This document shows positions 25,155 to 33,679 of a stretch of 37,239 nucleotides of DNA, piece by piece. The position numbers and the translations under genes are program-made. This DNA comes from a bacterium. GTDB lineage: Bacteria > UBP6 > JAFGXH01. Every line of letters starts with the position of its first letter. Positions within the stretch are counted from its first letter, which is position 1. The stretch covers positions 1-37,239 of the forward strand of contig JAMOQH010000117.1 in NCBI GenBank assembly GCA_027064085.1, in the 5' to 3' direction. The notes under the pieces are model-generated. The model had not been told where the DNA came from. It did not search any database and saw only the letters and a program-made list of their open reading frames with translations.

Positions 25155-25625
25155 ATGATAGATAATAAAATAAGATTAAAGACGAATAGAGCTACAATAG
25201 AATCATTAATTGAAAATAATGAAATCTTAAAAAACTCTATTTGGTTTAAATATCTTACCTTAGAAGCTAAAAGATACTGTTATGATACATCTAAGCCTAA
25301 AACAATTAATGAGGGAGAAATATTATACCCTCGCAAAGATTCAAATAAATTGTATTTTATTATTTCTGGTGAATTTTATATATTATTTAAAAAAAATAAT
25401 TCTCAAAAATTAATAAAAGTTTTATCGGCGGGAGATTTTTTTTCAATAAGAAAGGATTTTGAGAATTTATTAATATATCCTAAAAAAAGATCTTTAGTAT
25501 TTGTACTTGAAAAGGAAGAACTATTTAAAACTTTTTCTTATTCTCCGCAAAGTAAAAAATTATTAAAAGATTTCTTTGTGGAAATTGCAACTCAATTACA
25601 GACTTTAAATAATTTGAATAAATAA
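25155..25625 (+). CDS. Cyclic-nucleotide-binding-like domain protein without a DNA-binding domain
   Basis: 156 residues from ATG 25155 after GGGGG (the TTG at 25140 is rejected). A single jelly-roll domain of the CRP/cNMP-binding type: INEGEILYPRKDSNKLYFIISGEFYILFKK, then KLIKVLSAGDFFSIRK. The usual phosphate-binding loop after AGDFF (RxA/S consensus) is not clear, so ligand binding is uncertain. The CRP helix-turn-helix is absent; the C-terminus is one helix (SKKLLKDFFVEIATQLQTLNNLNK). It may regulate a partner protein. mlaC follows 44 bases later. Confidence 0.72.
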   Translation: MIDNKIRLKTNRATIESLIENNEILKNSIWFKYLTLEAKRYCYDTSKPKTINEGEILYPRKDSNKLYFIISGEFYILFKKNNSQKLIKVLSAGDFFSIRKDFENLLIYPKKRSLVFVLEKEELFKTFSYSPQSKKLLKDFFVEIATQLQTLNNLNK

Positions 25626-25669
25626 AATATAGCTTAGTCTAAAAGTTTATGTTTTTATTGGAGGACATT

Positions 25670-26284
25670 ATGAAAATAATAATTATTTTAACATTATTAA
25701 CAGTGAGCTTATTGGGTTCACAAATTGATAGATTAAAAAAATCAGAAACAGAAATCTTTAATCTTGCAAATGAGAAATATGAACTAAAAAGTAAAAAATA
25801 TATCGAAAGAGATGAAAAAATTAAAACTATTTTAAATTCATTAATTGATTATGATAGTTTTGCGAAAAATACTTTAAGAGGAAAAAATAAAAAGACTAAA
25901 AAAACTTATTGGAATTCAATAACAGTAGAGCAACAAAAAGAATTTACTAGTTTATTTAAACAATTAATTGAAACTGCTTGGACTAAAGAATTAAAGAATT
26001 TTAATAAAAAAAAGAAAACTATAAAAAAAGATGAAAAATATCATATAGAATATAAAGACGAAAAATCAAGAGGTAATTTAACAATGGTTTATACTGTTGT
26101 TACAACAGAAGATGAAGTTACCGCTGTTGACTTTAGATTTACAAAAGATAAAATAACTGACTTTATTATTGATGATCGGTCAACAACAAGAAGATATAGA
26201 AAATCTTTTTCAAAACATATAAGAAAACATGGCTTTGATCATTTAATTGAAAAAATGAAAAATAAATTAAAAGAAGAAAAATAA
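25670..26284 (+). CDS. mlaC: MlaC/Ttg2D-family phospholipid shuttle protein
   Basis: Periplasmic carrier of phospholipids between the outer and inner membranes. 204 residues from ATG 25670 after GGAGG. Signal peptide MKIIIILTLLTVSLLGS. Family motifs: RDEKIKTILNSLIDYDSFAKNTL, then WNSITVEQQKEFTSLFKQLIETAW (the LTxEQ.xEF signature), and YTVVTTEDEVTAVDFRF. The rest of an Mla system (MlaFEDB) is not in the window, so this is an orphan copy. It is highly basic at the C-terminus. Convergent with SCP2, only one base apart. Confidence 0.85.
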   Translation: MKIIIILTLLTVSLLGSQIDRLKKSETEIFNLANEKYELKSKKYIERDEKIKTILNSLIDYDSFAKNTLRGKNKKTKKTYWNSITVEQQKEFTSLFKQLIETAWTKELKNFNKKKKTIKKDEKYHIEYKDEKSRGNLTMVYTVVTTEDEVTAVDFRFTKDKITDFIIDDRSTTRRYRKSFSKHIRKHGFDHLIEKMKNKLKEEK

Positions 26285-26285
26285 A

Positions 26286-26711
26286 TTATTTTTTAGAAAA
26301 TACCTTTTTTGCAACAGATTTAACAACAGGACCACCAAGTAGTAAAACTTTTAAATATCCTTTTGTCATAATTTTAAAAATACCAATATGAAGTTTTACT
26401 TCTATTTTTTCTCCATTTTTTTTAGCTTTCATGATTTGAAAAAACTTTATGCCAAAATCACCAACATTTTCAGATTCGAATTCAACAAGTTTTTTAACAG
26501 CTCCTTGTTCGAGTTTTATTGTGAAATCTGGTTTACTAGGAGGCGTATCAAATAAAGTTGCAAATTTACCATCTTTTTTAAAGGAATAGCTTTTAGTATT
26601 ATCTTCAAGAAATATAACTTCTCCTAAAGCCTTTTTACCTAGTGGTTTTGTTGCTTTGTTTGCAACCGTTCTATTATCGAAAAATTTTTTTAATAATTTA
26701 TAACTTTCCAA
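26286..26711 (-). CDS. SCP2 sterol-binding-like protein
   Basis: 141 residues. SCP2-like lipid-binding fold with the typical order: YSFKKDGKFATLFDTPPSKPDFTIKLEQGAVKKLVE, then DFGIKFFQIMKAKK, and the hydrophobic C-terminal helix (IMTKGYLKVLLLGGPVVKSVAKKVF). Bacterial homologues bind acyl chains or other hydrophobic molecules. The only start is TTG at 26711-26709, with a strong AAGGAG seven bases upstream. It follows the OPT transporter by 9 bases on the same strand, so the two are probably cotranscribed. Confidence 0.75.
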   Translation of the reverse strand: MESYKLLKKFFDNRTVANKATKPLGKKALGEVIFLEDNTKSYSFKKDGKFATLFDTPPSKPDFTIKLEQGAVKKLVEFESENVGDFGIKFFQIMKAKKNGEKIEVKLHIGIFKIMTKGYLKVLLLGGPVVKSVAKKVFSKK

Positions 26712-26720
26712 TTGATCTCC

Positions 26721-28508
26721 TTATTTCATAAAAACTTGTATAACCGCAATAACTGCACCTGTAATTCCCTCACCTGCAATACCGCCTGACGCTATAGATA
26801 TAGAATATTTTTCCATTATGTCTTTCCATTTTAAAGATAGTAACCATTGAACAAAAGAACCTGCAAACATTATAACAGCATAGAACGCAGGGAGAACCAT
26901 TGCCAAACCAAGACCCATTGCTGAAGGAAAAAATCTGGCAACCTTGGGTTTATATTTTTCTATGATAGGAATGATAATACCAATTGCAATTGAAAGATAT
27001 AATGCAATATCAACGAATTTAGGTAGTTTTGTACCACTTGATACTAATTTTGCAACACCTGATGCTGTAATTGCTCCTAATGCAGGCATTTCTTTTGTTG
27101 CTATTCCATATTTTGAAGTAATTGCAAGGTAAACAGGTACAGCTGCTAATGCTCCTATTGTTAGGCCAATTAATTGAGCATAAAATTGCTTTTTAGGTGT
27201 TGCTCCAACTAAATATCCTGTTTTTAAATCTTGCATCATATCTGCAGCTTCAGATGCTCCTGAATATGTCACACCTGCAGTAAGTAATGTTGTTGTTGTA
27301 CTTCCTGGATGAATTGCACCAAAAATAATTTGAGTAATATTTCCTAAAGAACTAACTGGATTAATATCAGTTTCTCCTGTTGCTCTTACTGCAATAATTG
27401 ATAAGAAAAATGCAATAAAGATAGATAATACTGCTAGTAAAATAGGAACATCAAAAACCATTTTCATAATGATAATTAATCCAACTGAAGAAATAGATAA
27501 ACCAACTGCCCATAAAGTCATTGGTACTTCAAGATGTTTAAAGTCTGTTAAAGCGTCATTGTCTCCATCTTTTGCTCCCTTCATTGATTTAAATGCATTT
27601 ACAAATACTTTCCAACGCATTGCTGTTGCTGTCAGTCCGCTTGTTACCATTAGGGCAATTCCTGGCCACATTGTCCAATGAATAATTTTTCTGTATCCCA
27701 TAGTTGCAACAATTCCACTATCAACTAGCCATGGAGCAATTACAAGCCATGTAATCAGCCCCATTCCCATCATTGTTATTGTAACCCTTAATCCTACAAG
27801 AAAACCTGCTCCAAATAACATAGGAGAAACGGCAACTCCCATTGTTAACTGTTCTGACTTATATTTGCCTATGCTGAAAAAAGTTGCAGGGATCATATCA
27901 GGTATTTTATGAAATGCATCTTGCAGAACCTTAATTAATGAACCTACTAAGCCTGTTCCTATTAAGACCATTGCTTTTTTCATACCATCACTGCCTTCTG
28001 CATGCATTGCTTCTATTGTTGTTGCGGCCGCAGTACCTGTAGGGAATTTTAATTTTTCATGAACAACAACTTGTTTTCTTAATGGTACGGCAAAAAATAC
28101 ACCTAAAAAGCTTGTAAAAAATACCCATAAGAATATTTTCCACCATGGCATATCAACACCCATTAAAGTAAGAGCAGGAATAATATTGACAATACAGCCA
28201 ATACTTCCACCTGCAGAAGCCATTGTTTGGGTAATATTATTTTCTAAAGTTGTATAGCCTGCTACAACTCCAATGCTTATTAATGCTTTCATAAAAGCAA
28301 AGGATAAAATAACTGCAATTAATGAGCCTCCAACTCCCCAACCAATTTTTAATCCCATATAAACATTCATTGCAACCATAATCATTGCTAAAAACATACC
28401 AACAAACAATACTTTAGGGGTAAATTCATTGATTTTATTCCCTTTGTAGGTATTTTGATACCAATTTTGTTCTTCTGTTAAGACATTTTCATTTTTTTCA
28501 TTATCCAT
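26721..28508 (-). CDS. OPT-family oligopeptide transporter
   Basis: 595 residues and about 14-16 hydrophobic segments. OPT family proteins import small peptides or metal complexes by proton coupling. Recognisable parts: FTPKVLFVGMFLAMIMVAMNVYMGLKIGWGVGGS, NNITQTMASAGGSIG, PLRKQVVVHEKLKFPTGTAAA, and the region AGVTYSGASEAADMMQDLKTGYLVGATPKKQFYAQLIG, all typical of bacterial OPTs. The N-terminal 30 residues are soluble. The ATG is 7 bases after an AGGAGTAAGG site, and a consensus promoter lies just upstream. Substrate cannot be told from sequence. Confidence 0.93.
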   Translation of the reverse strand: MDNEKNENVLTEEQNWYQNTYKGNKINEFTPKVLFVGMFLAMIMVAMNVYMGLKIGWGVGGSLIAVILSFAFMKALISIGVVAGYTTLENNITQTMASAGGSIGCIVNIIPALTLMGVDMPWWKIFLWVFFTSFLGVFFAVPLRKQVVVHEKLKFPTGTAAATTIEAMHAEGSDGMKKAMVLIGTGLVGSLIKVLQDAFHKIPDMIPATFFSIGKYKSEQLTMGVAVSPMLFGAGFLVGLRVTITMMGMGLITWLVIAPWLVDSGIVATMGYRKIIHWTMWPGIALMVTSGLTATAMRWKVFVNAFKSMKGAKDGDNDALTDFKHLEVPMTLWAVGLSISSVGLIIIMKMVFDVPILLAVLSIFIAFFLSIIAVRATGETDINPVSSLGNITQIIFGAIHPGSTTTTLLTAGVTYSGASEAADMMQDLKTGYLVGATPKKQFYAQLIGLTIGALAAVPVYLAITSKYGIATKEMPALGAITASGVAKLVSSGTKLPKFVDIALYLSIAIGIIIPIIEKYKPKVARFFPSAMGLGLAMVLPAFYAVIMFAGSFVQWLLSLKWKDIMEKYSISIASGGIAGEGITGAVIAVIQVFMK

Positions 28509-28537
28509 TCCCTTACTCCTAAAATTCTTGAAATAAG

Positions 28538-28566
28538 TATATATAATGTTTGAGTGATTTTGTCAA
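28538..28566 (-). promoter_or_regulatory. Sigma-70 promoter of the OPT-SCP2 unit
   Basis: Minus strand TTGACA (28566-28561), 17 bases, TATATA (28543-28538), 30 bases before the OPT ATG. A consensus -35 with ideal spacing. Confidence 0.65.
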
Positions 28567-28606
28567 AATTTTTTTATATAATTTTCTTTAGAGTATATAT
28601 TCCAGT

Positions 28607-28697
28607 GGGCTTGAAAATCTATGTATTCGCCCTGTCGCTTTCGCGACCAAAGTGGTTGGAATGGCATCAAGAAATCTAAGCTAATTAAGCTCTTTTA
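28607..28697. repeat. Island-border repeat, copy A
   Basis: Three blocks shared in order with copy B at 34453: GGGCTTGAAAATC-ATGTA (28607-28625, 18 of 19 bases), TTCGCCCT (28626) and TGGTTGGAATGGCAT (28653-28667, 14 of 15). Then a 16-base exact match, TAATTAAGCTCTTTTA (28682-28697), which in copy B is the end of the aconitase gene. A small hairpin, GTCGC-TTTC-GCGAC (28634-28647), sits where copy B has another with different sequence. Copy A lacks 25 bases of copy B that form the first half of a larger hairpin. Confidence 0.75.
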
Positions 28698-28732
28698 AAA
28701 TATTTCAAAAAATAAGTCAATATAAAATGAAA

Positions 28733-28756
28733 TTAAAAATGGCTTTATGATAAAGC
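28733..28756 (-). terminator. Terminator of the DUF4143 ATPase gene
   Basis: Minus strand GCTTTA (28756-28751), loop TCA, TAAAGC (28747-28742), followed by CATTTTTAATT. It starts 5 bases beyond the stop codon at 28761. Confidence 0.5.
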
Positions 28757-28760
28757 ATGT

Positions 28761-29912
28761 TTAAATAATATCCTCTAATTTATTCCAAGGAAGAACAAGG
28801 GTATCTTTTCTTATTTCTTTAGTATCACCACCATAAATTAAAAATGATTTATTTATGGTTTTTGATATTTTATTATAATAGTTAATTCCTTTGAAAAAAG
28901 ATTTTGTAATCGTTTTGCCTGACTTAAGTTCAAAAATATCTACAACGTTCAAATTTTCAGATAATATATCTAATTCATTGCCAGTTTTATCTCTCCAATA
29001 ATATAAATTACTTTCTTTTCCTGTATTAAATCTAGATTTAAGCATTTCAGTAATTATTAAATTTTCAAACAATGCTCCTTTGAGATAGTGAGTGTTAATT
29101 TGTTCTTTATATTCTACTCCAAGTAGTGAACTTACTAATCCAATATCATAAAAGTATAACTTTGGCATCTTTATCACTCTTTTATTGTGATTTCTATGAT
29201 GAGGCTTAAGAAAATATATAATATAACTTGATTCAAGTATTGAAAGCCAATCTCTAACTGTTGGAACGGTTAAACCCAAATCATTTGATAGTGAACTGAA
29301 GTTAACAATTTGTCCAACTCTTCCTGCTACTAATTTAAGAAAAACCTGAAATTTGTTCAAATCTTTTATATTTTTAATACTTCTAACATCTTTTTCAAGA
29401 TATGTTTGTATATAATTTGGATACCAATCTGTTGGATGTAATTCTAAATCATAAATTCTAGGATAAAAACCTTTAAAAATATAATCATCATAATTATCAT
29501 AAATAATATTGCTATTTTTTAGTTCCTGATATGAAAATGGAAGTAATTTTAAAATTGCAACACGACCAGCAAGTGTTTGTGATATCTGCTGGTGAAGTAG
29601 AAAATTTTGTGAACCTGAAAGTATAAATTTTCCTTTATCATTATCAACTTTTTCTTGAATATAAGAAAATAATTTTGGAACTCTCTGAATTTCGTCAAAA
29701 ATTACATTGTTAGAGTAAGTTTTTAAAAAACCTCTAGGATCTTCAATAGCAAAAAATCTTGTATCTGGATTTTCTAAAGACACATATATCATATCAGGAA
29801 ATGTCATCTTCAATAAAGTAGTTTTTCCTGATTGTCTTGGACCAGTTACTGCTACAACAGGAAATTTAGAAACTAAATATTTTAACTTTTCTGTTAACTT
29901 TCTATAAATCAT
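28761..29912 (-). CDS. AAA_14/DUF4143-type ATPase
   Basis: 383 residues. Walker A GPRQSGKTT (about 24-32), Walker B VIFDEIQRVP, sensor-like FILSGSQNFLL, then LLPFSYQELK and the DUF4143 half (FLKLVAGRVGQIVNFSSLSNDLGLTVPTVRDWLSILE, YFYDIGLVSSLLGV). The end, NELDILSENLNVVDIFELKSGKT, follows the PD-(D/E)xK-like E-L-D...E-x-K pattern and might be a nuclease-like domain. The family is common in islands and genomes with defence or toxin genes; real role is unknown. ATG follows no strong ribosome binding site (GGAATTAAA). Upstream is a 14-bp inverted repeat. Confidence 0.85.
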   Translation of the reverse strand: MIYRKLTEKLKYLVSKFPVVAVTGPRQSGKTTLLKMTFPDMIYVSLENPDTRFFAIEDPRGFLKTYSNNVIFDEIQRVPKLFSYIQEKVDNDKGKFILSGSQNFLLHQQISQTLAGRVAILKLLPFSYQELKNSNIIYDNYDDYIFKGFYPRIYDLELHPTDWYPNYIQTYLEKDVRSIKNIKDLNKFQVFLKLVAGRVGQIVNFSSLSNDLGLTVPTVRDWLSILESSYIIYFLKPHHRNHNKRVIKMPKLYFYDIGLVSSLLGVEYKEQINTHYLKGALFENLIITEMLKSRFNTGKESNLYYWRDKTGNELDILSENLNVVDIFELKSGKTITKSFFKGINYYNKISKTINKSFLIYGGDTKEIRKDTLVLPWNKLEDII

Positions 29913-29944
29913 TTTAATTCCAAAATAAAATCATACCATAAGAC

Positions 29945-29979
29945 TAGACAAATTTAAAGTTATATTTTAAATTTGTCTA
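29945..29979. repeat. Perfect 14-bp inverted repeat upstream of the DUF4143 gene
   Basis: TAGACAAATTTAAA (29945-29958) is exactly complementary to 29966-29979 around a 7-base loop. On the minus strand, TTTAAA in the second arm could be the -35 of a promoter with TATGAT 17 bases later. The other arm contains the stop of the Rpn-like remnant. No T-run follows on either side, so an operator or a folded RNA is more likely than a terminator. Confidence 0.6.
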
Positions 29980-30056
29980 AAACCGTAATGCTCCAACTCT
30001 TCCTTCTCCACCATCCTCACTTCCTCAACAGATAAACCAGTATATTTGGAAATAAA
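29967..30056 (-). pseudogene. C-terminal fragment of an Rpn/PD-(D/E)XK-type gene, copy 1
   Basis: Minus strand reads FISKYTGLSVEEVRM, VEKEELEHYGFRQI and a stop at 29967-29969; an in-frame TAG precedes it. The YTGLS-EE motif is the usual C-terminus of Rpn family nuclease/putative transposase proteins and relatives. No N-terminal part is present; the upstream neighbour on this strand is the intact second ATPase. A 39-base stretch (30017-30055) recurs at 33625-33663. Confidence 0.5.
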
Positions 30057-30087
30057 CTATAACGATAACTTATCTGCAAAAATCAGC

Positions 30088-31632
30088 CTACTTCTTATCG
30101 CATTCAAAACCAGTAATATTCCTTTCCTCTTCATCAAAATTAATTCCAACTAAATATATTTTTTTACCTTCATTCATATATTTCTGAGCATAATTTTTAT
30201 TTATAATCTGTTGCAAAGCATTACCATTTCCAATTTTAAATTCAATAATATAAATTTTATCCTCAATCTTAACAGTTAAATCAATTCTGCCTTTATTTGT
30301 AATATCTTCAGCTATTAATTCTAATCCTAAAGACATTAAATAAGCATATAAAATACTTGCATAATATCCTTCATAATGTGAAATATTATTTTTTGTATAA
30401 TTATTATTAGGAATTGATGCAAAAATTGAAATAAAGGCTTCTTTCAAATTATCTAAATCAGCATTTCTTAAAGATTTTAATATCAACTTTTGAATAGGTT
30501 GATATCTATAATTACTGGTTAAATGATCTATTAAAATATTATTCAATGATTTTTTCACCTCTTTATTCGGTATTTTTAGCTTATATTCTATGAAATCATC
30601 TTCATCAATAATCTGCTCATCTATGGTTAAATAACCAGTTTGTAAAAATAATGATTCTATTTTAATATTATTTATGTCAAAAGAGTTTAATAATTCTTCT
30701 CCAACTATTAAATTAGAGAATTGAGGTAGAAAATAGTTTTTTTCTTTAATAAGTTTAATTAAAAATGTAGGAGTCCCTGTTTCAAACCAATAGTTTTTAT
30801 ATTTATAGTCATTTTGTATAAAAAGTAATACATTATAAGGGTTATAAACCTTGTCCTTTAAAAAATTGTAACCATTATACCATGTTTTTAATTTTTCTAA
30901 ATCAACTCCTTGTAAATATGGTAAAAATGAAGTTTCTATATCTTTTTGTGTGTATCCACAGATATTTCCATATCTAGCATTTAAGGTTATGTCTGTAATA
31001 TTATTTAATCCTGAAAAAATACTTGTTTTACTAAATTTACTAACTCCAGTTAAAAAGGCAAACTTTAAATATTCATCACTTCCTTTTATTACTGAATAAA
31101 AATTAGCTAAACCTTCTCTTATTTCATTTGCTTGTTCTAGTTTGTTAATATTATCTAAAATTGGCTTATCATATTCATCAATTAAAATCACAACCTTTTC
31201 ATTATATCTTTCACTAGCTTTAATAATTAAATCTCTAAAACATATAGAAACGTTGCTTGTATCCTTACACTCTAGTCCTAATGACTTTTGATTTTCTTCA
31301 AGTATATTTATAATCTCTATGTCTAATTCCTTTCTACTACTTACTTTACCATTTGCAAAAGATATTTTTATAACTGGATACTTTTTTTCAAAGTTCCATC
31401 TTTTATAAATATATAAACCTTTAAAGAGTTCTTTATTTCCTTCAAAAATATTTTTTAGAGTATCCAAAAATAAAGATTTACCAAACCTCCTAGGACGAGA
31501 TAAAAACACATATTTATTATTATTTATTACATTTAAGGCAATTTCTGTTTTATCTATGTATAGGTAGTTATTTCCTATAATTTCCTTTAGTGTATAAATA
31601 CCAACAGGTAGTTTTTTTAGTTTGTTATTCAT
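30088..31632 (-). CDS. AAA-ATPase-like protein with C-terminal PD-(D/E)XK nuclease-like domain (DUF1703 type)
   Basis: 514 residues from ATG 31632 after GGGAGGC; the ATG-like codon at 31644 is upstream of the ribosome binding site. N-terminus KKLPVGIYTLKEIIGNNYLYIDKTEIA and FLSRPRRFGKSLFLDTL (P-loop-like with GKS) are the hallmark of this family, as are VVILIDEYDKPILDNI, FAFLTGVSKFSKTSIFSGLNNITDIT and TWYNGYNF. The C-terminal part ends with RIDLTVKIEDKIYIIEFKIGN, the D...E-x-K nuclease motif, and a short tail. Role unknown; homologues are often found in many copies per genome and resemble defence or mobile ATPases. Divergent from the PEGA pseudogene. Confidence 0.88.
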   Translation of the reverse strand: MNNKLKKLPVGIYTLKEIIGNNYLYIDKTEIALNVINNNKYVFLSRPRRFGKSLFLDTLKNIFEGNKELFKGLYIYKRWNFEKKYPVIKISFANGKVSSRKELDIEIINILEENQKSLGLECKDTSNVSICFRDLIIKASERYNEKVVILIDEYDKPILDNINKLEQANEIREGLANFYSVIKGSDEYLKFAFLTGVSKFSKTSIFSGLNNITDITLNARYGNICGYTQKDIETSFLPYLQGVDLEKLKTWYNGYNFLKDKVYNPYNVLLFIQNDYKYKNYWFETGTPTFLIKLIKEKNYFLPQFSNLIVGEELLNSFDINNIKIESLFLQTGYLTIDEQIIDEDDFIEYKLKIPNKEVKKSLNNILIDHLTSNYRYQPIQKLILKSLRNADLDNLKEAFISIFASIPNNNYTKNNISHYEGYYASILYAYLMSLGLELIAEDITNKGRIDLTVKIEDKIYIIEFKIGNGNALQQIINKNYAQKYMNEGKKIYLVGINFDEEERNITGFECDKK

Positions 31633-31653
31633 ATTGCCTCCCAAAGTAAAATT

Positions 31654-31682
31654 ATTATATCATAATTAGATATGATAGGCAA
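31654..31682 (-). promoter_or_regulatory. Sigma-70 promoter of the DUF1703-type ATPase gene
   Basis: Minus strand TTGCCT (31682-31677), 17 bases, TATAAT (31659-31654), 21 bases before the ATG. A perfect -10. Its -35 coincides with the first surviving codons of the pseudogene on the other strand, marking the junction where that gene lost its beginning. Confidence 0.65.
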
Positions 31683-33613
31683 AAATTGATACATTTCGCT
31701 CTGGTGCAAAAGATAGTTTGACATCTCAAAACTATATGCTTATATCAAAAGAACAGCAAAATGAAGCCTTAAAAGAACAAGCAGAACAGCAAAACTCTGA
31801 TTGTTATGATGACGCTTGCTTGGTTAGTACTGGTAGAATGATGGCCACTCAAATGATTTTTATTGTTACTATTAGTAAAATGGGAAATGAATATGTTTTT
31901 AAAGCAAGATTAGTTGACTTAGAATCCGCTTCTACAAAGAAAACTGTTACTAAACTCTATAAAGGAAGGCTGAGTTCTGCTTCTGAGTTGTTAAAGTTTG
32001 CTAAAGAGTTGACTAATGAGGCATTGGGGGTGAAAAAAGAGGAAATGACAGCTCAAGTTAATTATTCAAATACTAACTCTGCTGATTTTATTAAAGTTGT
32101 AATTTCTTCAAATCCTGTAGGTGCAAGTTTATTTGTAGATGGCAAATTTGCAGGAAAAACACCTGCACAGGCAAGAATTCCAAAAGGAAAGCATAAGTTT
32201 AAATTGACAATGAAGGATTATGATGATTATATATTTGAGAAAGAGCTTTATATGGATACAAGTGAAAATATTGATTTAGTTTATAAATATGTTGTTATTT
32301 CTTTTAATTATGAACCATCAGGAGCAAAGGTTTATGTTGATAATAGGCAGTTGGACAAACTACATTTTCCTATAAGTCACTAAAAGGTTCTTATGATATT
32401 TTAATTAAAAAACATGGTATGATGGATAAAAAATATAAAAAATATTTTGATAATGAGACTAATGAGTATATAGAATTATATATTTGTAATGAAACTAATC
32501 CTGAAGTTTGTTATAATTATATAGAAAAAAATTATAACATGATAAATATAGATATAAAGTAAGAAATTTTTAAAAATAGCATGTGATTTTAATTATCAAA
32601 AAGCTTGTGATAAATTAAAGAATATTAGAAAAGAAATAAGTGATAAAAATTTTATTGATGATATTAGATATGGTAAAATTTATACTGATACCTTGATAAA
32701 GGCAGTAAAAAGTAATAATTTAGAAGCGGTAAAATTTATTTTTGATAAAAAACCTAATATAAAGCAATACTATTTAGCTGATTTTCATATAGATTTACAA
32801 AAAAAATGTGCAATACATTATGCTGTTGAAAATAATAATTATGAAATGGTTAAATTATTATTGAAACGAATAAATACAGCAGAAAGTCCGTTTGATAAGT
32901 GGTGTTATTTTGCTTATATAAATAATAAAATAACACCACATTATTTAGCAGCTACAAATAAAAATATTAAAATTCATAAATTATTGATGGATTACTATAA
33001 ACCAATTGATACCAGGCTAGAACTACAAGTATTTAATAAAATTAATGGTAAATCAATGATTGATTTATTTGAAGAATTAGATAATAAAGAATATTCTGAA
33101 GAATTGAAAGAGGTAGCAAGGAGATATTCAAATAACTTTATTCCAATAACTTTAATATATTCACCTGAATTATCAGGATTTTTATTTGGTCTAGATACAA
33201 TGATCCATCGTTGGGAAAATTTTTATTGGAGATACTGGGGTATTTATGGTGGATATAATAAATTTGATGAAATAAATATTATTCCTTTGCACACTGGTTC
33301 AACACTTGGATATAAGTTTAATTTCTATAAAAGTTTTCATTCTATAAATATTGGATTAGGGCTAGCATTTCAAGTTAATGTTATAAAATATAAAGGAGAT
33401 GATGTCGCAGATCAATTTAGTTTACTTCCAATTGAATTATCTTATAGATTTACATATAATCAAAATTTATTTATTGAGTTAGGTATTATAAAATTTATTA
33501 TTAATTTTGATATGGTAAAAGAAAAATACTATCATAGTGATATTGACTTTAATAGTATTAAGGCTCCTGATTTTAGTAAGATTAATTTCTTTCTACGATT
33601 TGGTTTCTTATAA
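31679..33613 (+). pseudogene. Decayed outer-membrane gene: CsgG-like, PEGA, ankyrin and beta-barrel parts
   Basis: One ancestral gene in three frames. From 31679 (after an in-frame TAG, no start or signal peptide) it encodes RSGAKDSLTSQNYMLISK, SDCYDDACLVSTGRMM and KARLVDLESA, the tail of a CsgG-like domain, then PEGA modules (SSNPVGASLFVDGKFAGKTPA; EPSGAKVYVDNRQL). At about 32354 (TTGG before ACA) one base is lost; the next frame continues GQTTFSYKSLKGSYDILIKK to NMINIDIK and TAA at 32560. One base too many there; the frame after it continues KKFLKIACDFNYQKACDKL, ankyrin-like repeats (AVKSNNLEAVKFIFDKKPN, AIHYAVENNNYEMVKLLLKR) and a barrel ending INFFLRFGFL. The three parts fit end to end. 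Confidence 0.8.
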
Positions 33614-33673
33614 ACTTTCTTCCATCACTTCCTCAATAGATAAACCAGTATACCTAGAAATAAGTACACAGAT
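33608..33673 (-). pseudogene. C-terminal fragment of an Rpn/PD-(D/E)XK-type gene, copy 2
   Basis: Minus strand reads ICVLISRYTGLSIEEVMEESL and stops at 33608-33610, overlapping the end of the pseudogene on the other strand. Bases 33625-33663 match 30017-30055 at about 35 of 39 positions. Only the C-terminal 20 codons remain; an in-frame TAA bounds them. It follows hepT on the same strand. Confidence 0.45.
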
Positions 33674-33679
33674 TTATTC

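Noticed and set aside
28607-28697. CRISPR-type or transposon terminal repeat
   Set aside because: Only two copies, same orientation, no regular spacers and no transposase; treated as a border repeat instead.
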